From assembly GCF_000369005.1 (NCBI RefSeq), contig NZ_KB849765.1:1353295-1417294 (forward strand): a DNA stretch of 64,000 bases, written 5' to 3'. Below, one piece after another: positions 39,996 to 48,105 of the stretch. Made by a program: the position numbers and the translations under genes. How positions within the stretch are numbered: the stretch's first letter is position 1; each line of letters begins with the position of its first letter. A model generated the notes under the pieces. It did not search any database and was not told where the DNA came from. It saw only the letters and a list, made by a program, of their open reading frames with translations. This DNA comes from Acinetobacter beijerinckii CIP 110307 (lineage in GTDB: Bacteria; Pseudomonadota; Gammaproteobacteria; Pseudomonadales; Moraxellaceae).

Positions 39996-40270
39996 AGAAT
40001 TAAAAAGAAAATTTAGAAATTGTGGTTAGTATAAAGGAGCTGAGCCTATTTCTAAAATGCGAGAACATTCATTAGAATTTAGGAAGCTTTGATCATTGAG
40101 AAAAAACTTAAAATATAGATAAATGTAATAAGGCAGTTGTAAGTAGAAACATTCACTGTTGCAATCACGTCAAACTCTGTTCAATGAACAAAAAATAGCG
40201 TTACAATGCAGTGTTCTTGTATGACTACAAACAACTCCTTAATTTATATAAATCAGGAAAGCATAATCCT

Positions 40271-41074
40271 ATGTCACGTCTTGCCACTCGTTTTGAACAG
40301 CTTAAATCTCAGCAACGTAAAGCGCTTGTTTCTTATGTAATGGCAGGTGATCCACATCCACAGGTAACAGTTCCATTACTTCACCAAATGGTTGAAGCTG
40401 GCGTTGATGTCGTCGAGTTGGGACTCCCATTCTCTGACCCAATGGCAGATGGTCCAGTGATTGCTTTAGCTGCTGAACGTGCGTTAGCAGGTGGAACAAG
40501 TACGCTTGATGCATTGAATATGGTGAAAGAATTTCGTCAAAAAGATCAAACAACACCTGTTGTCTTGATGGGGTATTTGAACCCTGTTGAAGTGATTGGG
40601 TATGAAAAGTTTGTTGCTTATGCGAAAGATTGTGGTGTTGATGGTGTACTTTTGGTGGACTTACCCCCTGAAGAAGCTAAGCAATTTGGTGAAGTCTTAA
40701 AACAAAATGAGATGGATCAAATTTTCTTGCTTGCACCAACTTCAACAGACCAGCGTATTCAACATGTGGTAAATCAAGCCAGTGGTTTTGTTTATTACGT
40801 GTCACTAAAAGGTGTGACAGGTGCCGCAACTCTAGATACCTCTGAAGCAGCAGCTCGAATTGCTAAAATTAAGACCATGACTGATGTACCTGTCGGTGTA
40901 GGTTTTGGAATTAGTGATGCTGCGTCTGCAAAAGCGATGGGTCAAGTTGCTGATGCCGTTATCGTAGGAAGTGCTTTCGTTAAATCTTTTGCGACATTGC
41001 CAGCCGATGAAGCTGCGCAACAGACGGTGAATAAAGTCAAGGAGCTTCGAGCTGCGCTCGATGAATTAGTATGA
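40271..41074 (+). CDS. trpA: Tryptophan synthase alpha chain
   Basis: Splits indole-glycerol phosphate into indole and glyceraldehyde-3-phosphate. The ATG at 40271 gives the standard 267 residues, with AGGAAA upstream; the frame could extend to 40211 but that is not needed. The TIM barrel has VELGLPFSDPMADGPVI (catalytic Glu), DGVLLVDLPPEE (catalytic Asp), and GVGFGISDA. It heads an overlapping run with accD, folC and a SPOR protein, so tryptophan, fatty acid and folate genes share a transcript. Confidence 0.97.
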   Translation: MSRLATRFEQLKSQQRKALVSYVMAGDPHPQVTVPLLHQMVEAGVDVVELGLPFSDPMADGPVIALAAERALAGGTSTLDALNMVKEFRQKDQTTPVVLMGYLNPVEVIGYEKFVAYAKDCGVDGVLLVDLPPEEAKQFGEVLKQNEMDQIFLLAPTSTDQRIQHVVNQASGFVYYVSLKGVTGAATLDTSEAAARIAKIKTMTDVPVGVGFGISDAASAKAMGQVADAVIVGSAFVKSFATLPADEAAQQTVNKVKELRAALDELV

Positions 41075-41967
41075 GTCAAGAGTTAACAACAGGGAAGATT
41101 CTAAGCCCTTCAACGCCTTGGACTGAGCGTCAAGTACCGAGCATTCAGGTTGCGAATCAGCAGCAAATATTTAAATCGACTTTTACTGAGCCGACAATCG
41201 AATGCCCTGAATGCCATGCATTAGTGACACGTACAGCCATGTCTTTTAATGCTTATGTGTGTCCACAGTGCGATGAACATTTACGTATGCGTGCTCGTGA
41301 TCGTTTGAACTGGTTCTTTGATCAAGTGAATGCTGAGTTAGGACAAGAATTTAGTGCTAAAGATCCATTAAAATTTGTTGATAGCAAACCATATCCTGAA
41401 CGTATGCGCGAAGCTCAAGACAAAACTGGCGAAACTGAAGCATTGGTTGTAATGCAAGGTTCTTTAAAAGGTTTGGACTTGGTGGCTTGTGCCTTTGACT
41501 TTGATTTCATGGGCGGTTCAATGGGTACAGTTGTGGGTGACCGCTTTGTACAAGCTGCTGAACGTGCAATTGAACTTCACCAACCTATGATTTGTTTTGC
41601 TGCTTCTGGTGGCGCGCGTATGCAAGAAGGCATGTTGTCTTTAATGCAGATGGCACGTACAGCTGCTGCGATTCAAAAAATGAAAGAAGCACGTGTTCCA
41701 TATGTTGTGGTATTAACACATCCTGTTTATGGTGGTGTAACGGCTTCATTGGCAATGTTAGGTGATGTACATATTGCTGAGCCTAAAGCGATGATTGGAT
41801 TTGCAGGTAAGCGCGTGATTGAGCAAACGGTTCGTGAAAAGCTCGAAGAACCATTCCAACGTGCAGAATATTTGCTTGATCATGGTGTGGTCGATCAAAT
41901 TGTTCATCGTCATGCATTACGTGATACTGTATACAGACTCGTGGCTAAACTGATGAACTTACCTTGA
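41071..41967 (+). CDS. accD: Acetyl-CoA carboxylase carboxyltransferase subunit beta
   Basis: With AccA it moves the carboxyl group from biotin to acetyl-CoA, giving malonyl-CoA for fatty acid synthesis. The 298 residues carry an N-terminal zinc ribbon (CPECHALVTRTAMSF then YVCPQC, four Cys) and the carboxyltransferase fold with FDFDFMGGSMGTVVGDRF and ASGGARMQEG. The start overlaps the trpA stop by four bases (ATGA). Confidence 0.98.
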   Translation: MSQELTTGKILSPSTPWTERQVPSIQVANQQQIFKSTFTEPTIECPECHALVTRTAMSFNAYVCPQCDEHLRMRARDRLNWFFDQVNAELGQEFSAKDPLKFVDSKPYPERMREAQDKTGETEALVVMQGSLKGLDLVACAFDFDFMGGSMGTVVGDRFVQAAERAIELHQPMICFAASGGARMQEGMLSLMQMARTAAAIQKMKEARVPYVVVLTHPVYGGVTASLAMLGDVHIAEPKAMIGFAGKRVIEQTVREKLEEPFQRAEYLLDHGVVDQIVHRHALRDTVYRLVAKLMNLP

Positions 41968-43250
41968 AACCCGACGCTCCACATTCAACAGATACATTAA
42001 CAACATGGCTCGATTATTGGGGCCATGTTCACGTTACAGGCATTGATTTAGGTTTAGAGCGCGTTATTCCTGTCGCTGAAAAGCTAGGCGTAATGCAACC
42101 GAAGGCAAAGGTTTTTACTGTAGCGGGTACCAATGGTAAAGGCTCAACCACAACCGCGTTAGCTGCAATTTTAAATGCTCAAGGCTACAACGTTGGTTTA
42201 TACCAATCACCGCATATCTATCGTTTCAATGAGCGTGTAAAACTTGCAGGTTTGGAAGTTGATGATCAAAGTTTGGTTGATGCATTTGTCATGGTCGATC
42301 AAGCGCGCCGTGAATGTGGATTAAGTCTGTCTTTTTTTGAAGCAACCACTTTGGCTGCTTTTGTTATTTTTAAGTTAAAACAATGTGATGTTTGGGTACT
42401 TGAGGTTGGTCTTGGTGGTCGCCTTGATGTTGTCAATGTGATTGACCCTGATATTGCGGTAATTACCAATATTGGGCTAGATCATGTTGATTGGTTAGGG
42501 GATACCATTGAAAAAATTGCTTACGAAAAAGCAGGCATCATTCGTCCTCATATCCCTGTGATTTTTGCCGGGCAACAACAGTTACCTAAAGCCATTCAAC
42601 ACAAGGTTAATGAAACACAATCCCAGTTATATGCTTTAAACCGTGATTATTTTTATCAGCTCAATGATGATGGTCAAACATGGTCATTTGCATCTTCTGG
42701 CACAACTTTAAAGCTCCCTACAGGGCAGCTAGCTTTAGATAATATTTCGACTGCTGTTGCTGCTGTTTTAGCAAGTGGTGTGGATATTTCTCAAGAAGCG
42801 ATTGTCTCGGGTATTCAACAAGCTCGTTTGCAAGGTCGTTTTGAAATACGGCACATTCAAGATAAAACCGTCATTTTTGATGCAGGTCATAACCCGCATG
42901 GCGTCGAATTTTTATTGAATCAGTTGCGAAAATTCTTAAAATACAATAAACAGTACACAGATGTTGTCGCAGTATTTTCAATGCTGGCAGATAAAGATAT
43001 TTCATCTGTCACCGATTTACTAAAAACAACAGTAAAAGATTGGTTTATTGCTACCTTAGATGTGCCAAGAGCCGCACCAATGCAACAGTTGAAACAAGCT
43101 TTGCAAGGACAGCAAGTACATGAGTTTGGCAATATCCAGCAAGCTTTTGAAACTGTGCTGAATAAATGTAATAACAATCAGCTGATTTTAGTCTGTGGTT
43201 CGTTTCATACTTTAGAAGCGGTCTGGGAGTATTTAGAAGAATGTCAATGA
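41964..43250 (+). CDS. folC: Bifunctional folylpolyglutamate synthase / dihydrofolate synthase
   Basis: Adds glutamate to dihydropteroate and to folates. The 428 residues have the Mur-ligase-like ATP site TVAGTNGKGSTT near residues 50-61, LEVGLGGRLDVVNV near 145 and NIGLDHVDWLG near 170. It starts at a TTG overlapping the accD stop by four bases (TTGA), and its stop overlaps the ATG of the SPOR gene. Confidence 0.97.
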   Translation: MKPDAPHSTDTLTTWLDYWGHVHVTGIDLGLERVIPVAEKLGVMQPKAKVFTVAGTNGKGSTTTALAAILNAQGYNVGLYQSPHIYRFNERVKLAGLEVDDQSLVDAFVMVDQARRECGLSLSFFEATTLAAFVIFKLKQCDVWVLEVGLGGRLDVVNVIDPDIAVITNIGLDHVDWLGDTIEKIAYEKAGIIRPHIPVIFAGQQQLPKAIQHKVNETQSQLYALNRDYFYQLNDDGQTWSFASSGTTLKLPTGQLALDNISTAVAAVLASGVDISQEAIVSGIQQARLQGRFEIRHIQDKTVIFDAGHNPHGVEFLLNQLRKFLKYNKQYTDVVAVFSMLADKDISSVTDLLKTTVKDWFIATLDVPRAAPMQQLKQALQGQQVHEFGNIQQAFETVLNKCNNNQLILVCGSFHTLEAVWEYLEECQ

Positions 43251-44308
43251 ATAACAAACAACGTTGGATGGGTGGCGTTGTTTTATTAGGAGGTGGTGTG
43301 TTATTGGCTGCATTACTCCTTAAAGGTAATGAAGAAATCGAGCAAGATAATACACAAGCGACTATTACGCATCCTATTCCCAAAACGCAATCGACTCCTA
43401 AAACTGCTCAACCAGCGCAAGATGGCGAAATGGTTTCGCTACAACCATTGGCTGTTGATGTTGAAACAGAAAAACGGTTACTTGAAGAACAACGCCGTTC
43501 ACGTGAAAAAGCTGTTGCAGAGCAAGAAGCGCGCGCTGCTGATTTTTTAAAGATGCAACAAGAAGCTGAAGCTGCTGCTGCACGAAAGGCAGCTGAAGAA
43601 TATGCAGCGATTAACGCACGTCGAAACGCTGCACAGGAAAGTTCAGATAATATTCCACCTGAATTAAATGAAGATGATAAAGCGAAAGCACAACGTCTAG
43701 CTGAAGAAAAAAGAAAGGCAGATGAAAAGAAAAAAGCTGAACAACTCAAATCAGATCAGCAAAAAACAGATGCTGAAAAGAAATTAGCGGAAGAAAAACG
43801 TAAGGCTGAAGCAGACAAGAATGCTGCTGAAGAAAAACGTAAAGCTGATGCAGACAAGAAAGCTGTGGAAGAAAAACGCAAAGCTGATGCAGACAAGAAA
43901 GCTGCCGAAGAAAAACGCAAAGCTGAAGCAGATAAGAAAGCTGCTGAAGAAAAGCGTAAGGCTGAAGCAGAGAAAAAAGCTGCAGATGAGAAAAAGCGTA
44001 AAGCTGAAGCAGATAAAAAAGCTGAGGCTGAAAAAGCTCGTGAGTTGATGGAAAATGGCGATAAAAAGTGGATGGTGCAAGTTGCATTAGCCGCAAATCA
44101 AGCCAATGCTGATGCAGTTGTGTCTAAATTACGAGCGAAAGGCTATAAGGTAACGACTAGCCCGACCTCTAAAGGTATCCGTATTATGGTTGGACCATCG
44201 AAAGATAGAGATACTGCTGACGCGGCGCGTAAAAAAATCACCTCAGATGAAAGTTTAGGTATGAAATCAGCTTGGGTAATTGATTGGGTTCCACTTGATC
44301 AGAGATAA
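43247..44308 (+). CDS. SPOR-domain inner-membrane protein (DedD-like)
   Basis: The 353-residue protein has a short cytoplasmic N-terminus, one membrane helix (about residues 7-25), a very long Lys/Glu/Ala-rich helix in the periplasm, and a C-terminal SPOR domain (WMVQVALAANQANADAVVSKL to the end) that binds denuded glycan strands at the division site. Its place after folC corresponds to dedD in E. coli. The ATG at 43247 overlaps the folC stop (ATGA); an ATG two codons earlier is possible. The helix includes five 13-residue repeats. Confidence 0.9.
   Translation: MNNKQRWMGGVVLLGGGVLLAALLLKGNEEIEQDNTQATITHPIPKTQSTPKTAQPAQDGEMVSLQPLAVDVETEKRLLEEQRRSREKAVAEQEARAADFLKMQQEAEAAAARKAAEEYAAINARRNAAQESSDNIPPELNEDDKAKAQRLAEEKRKADEKKKAEQLKSDQQKTDAEKKLAEEKRKAEADKNAAEEKRKADADKKAVEEKRKADADKKAAEEKRKAEADKKAAEEKRKAEAEKKAADEKKRKAEADKKAEAEKARELMENGDKKWMVQVALAANQANADAVVSKLRAKGYKVTTSPTSKGIRIMVGPSKDRDTADAARKKITSDESLGMKSAWVIDWVPLDQR
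43790..43984 (+). repeat. Five tandem 39-base repeats in the SPOR protein
   Basis: Five units of 39 bases (43790-43828, 43829-43867, 43868-43906, 43907-43945, 43946-43984) encode EEKRKA(E/D)ADK(K/N)A(A/V). They form a charged helix much like that of TolA. Copy number could vary in frame. Confidence 0.9.
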
Positions 44309-44388
44309 ATAGTCATATTGATCTAAGTAACTAAAGTATCATCAGGATCAGTTGATTGTGAGATTTTCATCAAATAGGCGATGAAGTT

Positions 44389-45318
44389 ATGAAACAAACG
44401 GATTTGAGGATACTTGAAAAATTTAGCTTTTCGCCAGACTCTGCAATTGGTGCATTGTCTGGCGTTGCTTGCTTAGAGGACTATTTATATCTCATTGGAG
44501 ATGATGTTCGTTACTTATTAAAAACGAGCCTAAAAAATAAATTGACTGCAACGACAGCTTTTGAAAAAGTCCCTTTATTTGAATCGTCTGAACAACAAGC
44601 TCTAGCAATTTTTAGCAAAGCAGAAAAGCCTGATTTTGAAGCACTAAGTTGTATCATTTTTAATGAACAGCCTCATTTATTAATTATGGGATCAGGTTCG
44701 ACTGAAAAGCGAAAGCAAGCTGTCCTATATAATCCATCCAATCATCAATTCAAGACTTTGTTAGATCAGGTGGATTATGATTATTTGCAGCACTGTGCTG
44801 CACTCACCGGCGGAGCCGATTTAAATATTGAAGCAGTATGCTCAGACAACCGTCATCTTTATGTCTTTCAACGTGGCAACATTAATCACTTTCATGGTGT
44901 TTTAGTATTTGATTTAGCAAAAATTCAAGCACATAAATCTTTAGAAAACTCCTTTATACGCTCATTCAATTTAACATTGCCTGAGATTAATGGTTCAGTA
45001 AGTGGTATTTCAGATGCCTATTTTTTAGTGGGTCAAAACCTACTGATAGCCACCGCTGCGGTTGAGCAAACATTAAATACCTATGATGATGGTGATGTGT
45101 TGGGGAGTTTTATTTTGCTGTTCTCACCAGATGGTCAACCTATATCGAGTCATTTGATTCAGAGTGCAGAGGGTAAAACGCTACCAATTAAAGTTGAAGG
45201 GATTACGTGGCTCGAATCTCGACCTGATGGCGAAGTATTTTTATTGGTCACTGACAGTGATGGTGGTGATTCTGAAGTTTTGAAGATATTGTTGGCTAAT
45301 TCAGCTTTTATAAAATGA
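44389..45318 (+). CDS. DUF6929-like protein, 309 residues
   Basis: A soluble protein with repeated beta-rich blocks ending in short hydrophobic strands (LYLIGDDVRYLL, HLLIMGSGSTEKRKQ, HLYVFQRGNINH, EVFLLVTDSDGGDSEV), suggesting a propeller-like fold as in DUF6929 proteins. No signal peptide or catalytic motif is evident. It lies 80 bases after the SPOR gene, where E. coli has cvpA and purF. Family assignment is tentative. Confidence 0.6.
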   Translation: MKQTDLRILEKFSFSPDSAIGALSGVACLEDYLYLIGDDVRYLLKTSLKNKLTATTAFEKVPLFESSEQQALAIFSKAEKPDFEALSCIIFNEQPHLLIMGSGSTEKRKQAVLYNPSNHQFKTLLDQVDYDYLQHCAALTGGADLNIEAVCSDNRHLYVFQRGNINHFHGVLVFDLAKIQAHKSLENSFIRSFNLTLPEINGSVSGISDAYFLVGQNLLIATAAVEQTLNTYDDGDVLGSFILLFSPDGQPISSHLIQSAEGKTLPIKVEGITWLESRPDGEVFLLVTDSDGGDSEVLKILLANSAFIK

Positions 45319-45413
45319 GAAGTTTAAGTGAAACCTATTCGCAAGGTATGCAATTTTGAGCAATATACTTTACAGATTGATCAAGAATAATTTGATAGAT
45401 CGGTTTGTTTAAT

Positions 45414-45442
45414 AAGCTCTATTGTTTTAGTAAATAGAGCTT
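45414..45442. terminator. Terminator between convergent genes
   Basis: A 10-bp stem (AAGCTCTATT at 45414-45423 with AATAGAGCTT at 45433-45442) followed by TT on the plus strand lies between the 309-residue gene and the phosphatase gene. Confidence 0.7.
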
Positions 45443-45464
45443 TATCTAGAGCAATTCCAGTCTT

Positions 45465-46049
45465 CTAACGAGATGGATTCGACAGTTGTTGTCGAATCCA
45501 TTTTACATTTTCAGGTGTAAATATATTTTCAATGTTTTTCCAAATGATATGGTAGCCATATCCTCCTTGCTTCATTTCTTTAACCGCATCTTCAATGGAC
45601 CAATTTTCAAAAATAATCCGATACATCGCTATCGTTGCACCTGTCCGATCTGAACCATGATAACAATGCACTAAAATTTTATGATTCTTTTGTTTTGCTG
45701 TTTGAATTGCCTGCATTGCTTTTAATAAATCATCACGCTTAATCGCCCATGTATAAATAGGGATGTGCACAAGATTGAATGATTTATCGTTAAAAACATG
45801 AGCATCTTCATTTCTAGCTCTAAGATTAATTACCGTATCAATTTGATGTTGTTTCAGCTCTGGAATTAATTGATTATTCGGTTGGTCACTACGAAAAACA
45901 TCATGACTGATCTGATAAAAATTATGGGTATTCGAAATCAGCATTCCCCAATTTTCGGGGCGTTGCTCATCATCTAGACTTGGATGTTTCATACATCCAG
46001 TTGTAGTTAAACTGGAAATTAAAAGAATGCTAGTAAGTGTCTTTTTCAT
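45465..46049 (-). CDS. Tyrosine-phosphatase-like lipoprotein
   Basis: A 194-residue protein with a lipoprotein signal (lipobox TTGC, Cys19) and a dual-specificity or tyrosine phosphatase domain: VHCYHGSDRTG has the HC-x5-R signature with Cys129 and Arg135, and an upstream IDTVINLRARNED block provides the usual preceding loop. Anchoring on the outside of the membrane makes phosphoinositide-like or phosphotyrosine targets uncertain. The ATG at 46049 begins one base after the stop of the metallo-hydrolase gene, so the two are coupled. A longer frame to 46088 would spoil the signal peptide. Confidence 0.85.
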   Translation of the reverse strand: MKKTLTSILLISSLTTTGCMKHPSLDDEQRPENWGMLISNTHNFYQISHDVFRSDQPNNQLIPELKQHQIDTVINLRARNEDAHVFNDKSFNLVHIPIYTWAIKRDDLLKAMQAIQTAKQKNHKILVHCYHGSDRTGATIAMYRIIFENWSIEDAVKEMKQGGYGYHIIWKNIENIFTPENVKWIRQQLSNPSR

Positions 46050-46050
46050 A

Positions 46051-46860
46051 TTACTGGTAACGATTGAATTCAACTGGATCGTGCGCACAAATTAACTCAA
46101 TACTTGATTCATGTTGAGCGAGATATTGTAAACGTTTCAGATTATGTAAACGCTGTTGATTATTTTCAGCCAGTAATCGTTCCGTGAGATCTAATACTCT
46201 AAGTTTATTTTTCTGATTTAATTCTAAATGTGAGAAGTAGGCATCTCCGCAAAACAGAATCCATCCATCTTGTTTTTTAATTGCAATACCACAATGCCCC
46301 TGTGTATGACCTAATAATGGAATCATTAATATTTCATCACTAAAAAAGGGTAAACCTTTAACTTTTTCTAGGTTGAACCATGATTCACCATCGCTGTGTT
46401 CTGCAAAACTCCAGTATCGATGTTGTTTAAATTGTTCTGTTTTATATCGAAGCTTGGCTTTGCCAGAAAGAGATTGCGTCGCATTATATTCAGAAGCGAG
46501 CACATGGACTGTTGCATGTGGAAAATCCGAAATCCCGCCAGCATGGTCAAAGTCTAGATGAGTGACAAAAATATGTTTCACGTCATTCGGATTAAAACCA
46601 AGCTTTTGGATTTGTTGGATAGCGCTCAGTTTTAAATTAGATTCAAATTGCCCAAAGCGGGTGAGTAATTTCCCTAAACGCTGCTCAGTATGTAAATAAT
46701 CTTGTAGACCCAAACCTGTATCAATTAAAACTAAGCCACGGTCAGTTTCAATCAGAAGGCAATGACAGACTAAATGCGCTTTCCAACCTTTTTGACCGAA
46801 TAATGGAGCACAGACAGGGCAGAAACTGCCACAGTGAAGGTGGTGAATGTTATAGATCAT
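46051..46860 (-). CDS. MBL-fold metallo-hydrolase
   Basis: A 269-residue metallo-beta-lactamase-fold hydrolase. The zinc motif is VTHLDFDHAGG with His101, Asp103, Asp105 and His106, the THxDxDH arrangement; the usual HxHxDH His is replaced by THLD, as in lactonase-like members. It resembles N-acyl-homoserine lactonase relatives, but the substrate is not shown. It has four Cys near the N-terminus (HCGSFCPVC). The ATG at 46860 is preferred over one 26 codons upstream. It is upstream of the phosphatase gene in the same operon. Confidence 0.85.
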   Translation of the reverse strand: MIYNIHHLHCGSFCPVCAPLFGQKGWKAHLVCHCLLIETDRGLVLIDTGLGLQDYLHTEQRLGKLLTRFGQFESNLKLSAIQQIQKLGFNPNDVKHIFVTHLDFDHAGGISDFPHATVHVLASEYNATQSLSGKAKLRYKTEQFKQHRYWSFAEHSDGESWFNLEKVKGLPFFSDEILMIPLLGHTQGHCGIAIKKQDGWILFCGDAYFSHLELNQKNKLRVLDLTERLLAENNQQRLHNLKRLQYLAQHESSIELICAHDPVEFNRYQ

Positions 46861-47133
46861 AATATTTTTATTGTGTCTCAATATCGAAATATTTTTATAA
46901 CCGATTGATTCAAAAATACCAAAGAAATTTTCAAACACTCGAAAAAAGCCTATCAGAAGATAGGCGATGGAGTTTGTTTTTCACTTTTTATTTTTAAGCT
47001 TAAAACAAGCGCTTTTTAATGTTGTCCTCATTCAATTTTCAATTGAAACCTTGAGTTGGTTTCAATAGCTTTTACAATTTGATTTTGAGACCTCTTGTGA
47101 AGTTTTAAGTCGCTTTTTAGTAGGAGCGAACCA

Positions 47134-47769
47134 TCACTCAGGCTGTGCTGTTAAACGTAAATAAGGTTTCACAGCTTTATAACCTTTAGGGAAACGTTGT
47201 TTAATTTCTTCCTCATCTTTTAAAGAAGGAACAATCACGACATCTTCACCATGCTGCCAGTTTGCTGGTGTTGCTACCTTGTGCTTATCGGTTAATTGTA
47301 GTGAATCGACGACTCTTAAGACTTCGTTAAAGTTCCGACCCGTCGATGCAGGATAAGTAATAATCAAACGTACTTTTTTGTTCGGATCGATAATCACCAA
47401 TGAGCGTACGGTTAGAGTTTCACTCGCATTTGGATGAATGAATCCATATAACTCAGATACTTTTCGATCTTTATCGGCAATAATTGGAAAATTCACTATA
47501 GTATTTTGTGTTTCATTAATATCTTGAATCCAATTTTTATGTGATTCAACATCATCCACTGACAGGGCAATTGCCTTGACGCCCCGCTTTGTAAATTCAT
47601 CTTTTAGTTTTGCTGTAAAACCTAGTTCTGTTGTACACACAGGAGTAAAGTCTGCTGGGTGCGAGAATAAAATTCCCCAACCATCAGCTAAATACTCATA
47701 AAAATCAATTGTACCCTCACTTGATTCTTGCTGGAAATTTGGAGCAATGTCGCCTAAACGTAGTGTCAT
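47134..47769 (-). CDS. 1-Cys peroxiredoxin (Prx6 type)
   Basis: Reduces peroxides with a single active Cys. The 211 residues include FSHPADFTPVCTTELG with peroxidatic Cys45, and the C-terminal extension typical of the Prx6/1-Cys group (GEDVVIVPSLKDEEEIKQRF). No second resolving Cys is found, so it needs an external reductant. It stands alone. No OxyR site was recognised by eye. Confidence 0.93.
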   Translation of the reverse strand: MTLRLGDIAPNFQQESSEGTIDFYEYLADGWGILFSHPADFTPVCTTELGFTAKLKDEFTKRGVKAIALSVDDVESHKNWIQDINETQNTIVNFPIIADKDRKVSELYGFIHPNASETLTVRSLVIIDPNKKVRLIITYPASTGRNFNEVLRVVDSLQLTDKHKVATPANWQHGEDVVIVPSLKDEEEIKQRFPKGYKAVKPYLRLTAQPE

Positions 47770-48105
47770 GATTCATCCTCAATACATTTTTATGTTCTAT
47801 CTGTCTGTTTAATATGCAGCATCAATCTTATAAATAAAATTATTGTTTTTTCATTTTATTATGAATAATTATGATAACTGAACTTTGCTGACTTAGAAAA
47901 TTTGATCATAAATTCACATTTAAATCGGTGTAACTTAAATGCAAATTTGCTACATTAACGGCTCTTCGGTTGTGTGATGTCAGAATCGCCTAGCAGATTT
48001 TTTACCTGTTTGGATGCAAAGCCCTTGTAGTTCTTATTTCTGACTCCATAATAACAGCTAAGAAAAAATTACTTATTTAAACAAACAGGATTAGAGAGTT
48101 TATTC
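47770..48105. other. 336-base intergenic region upstream of secA
   Basis: AT-rich divergent region between the peroxiredoxin and secA. I see no secM-like leader or operator that can be supported, and no clear hairpin; it should hold both promoters. Confidence 0.6.

Noticed and set aside
43293..44096. Several frames on both strands inside the SPOR gene
   Set aside because: The biased Lys/Glu/Ala repeats keep other frames open; none has a start signal.
46939..47133. Gap between the metallo-hydrolase and peroxiredoxin genes
   Set aside because: It has an imperfect short repeat (TTTTCAATTGAAACC) but no terminator stem or frame worth reporting.
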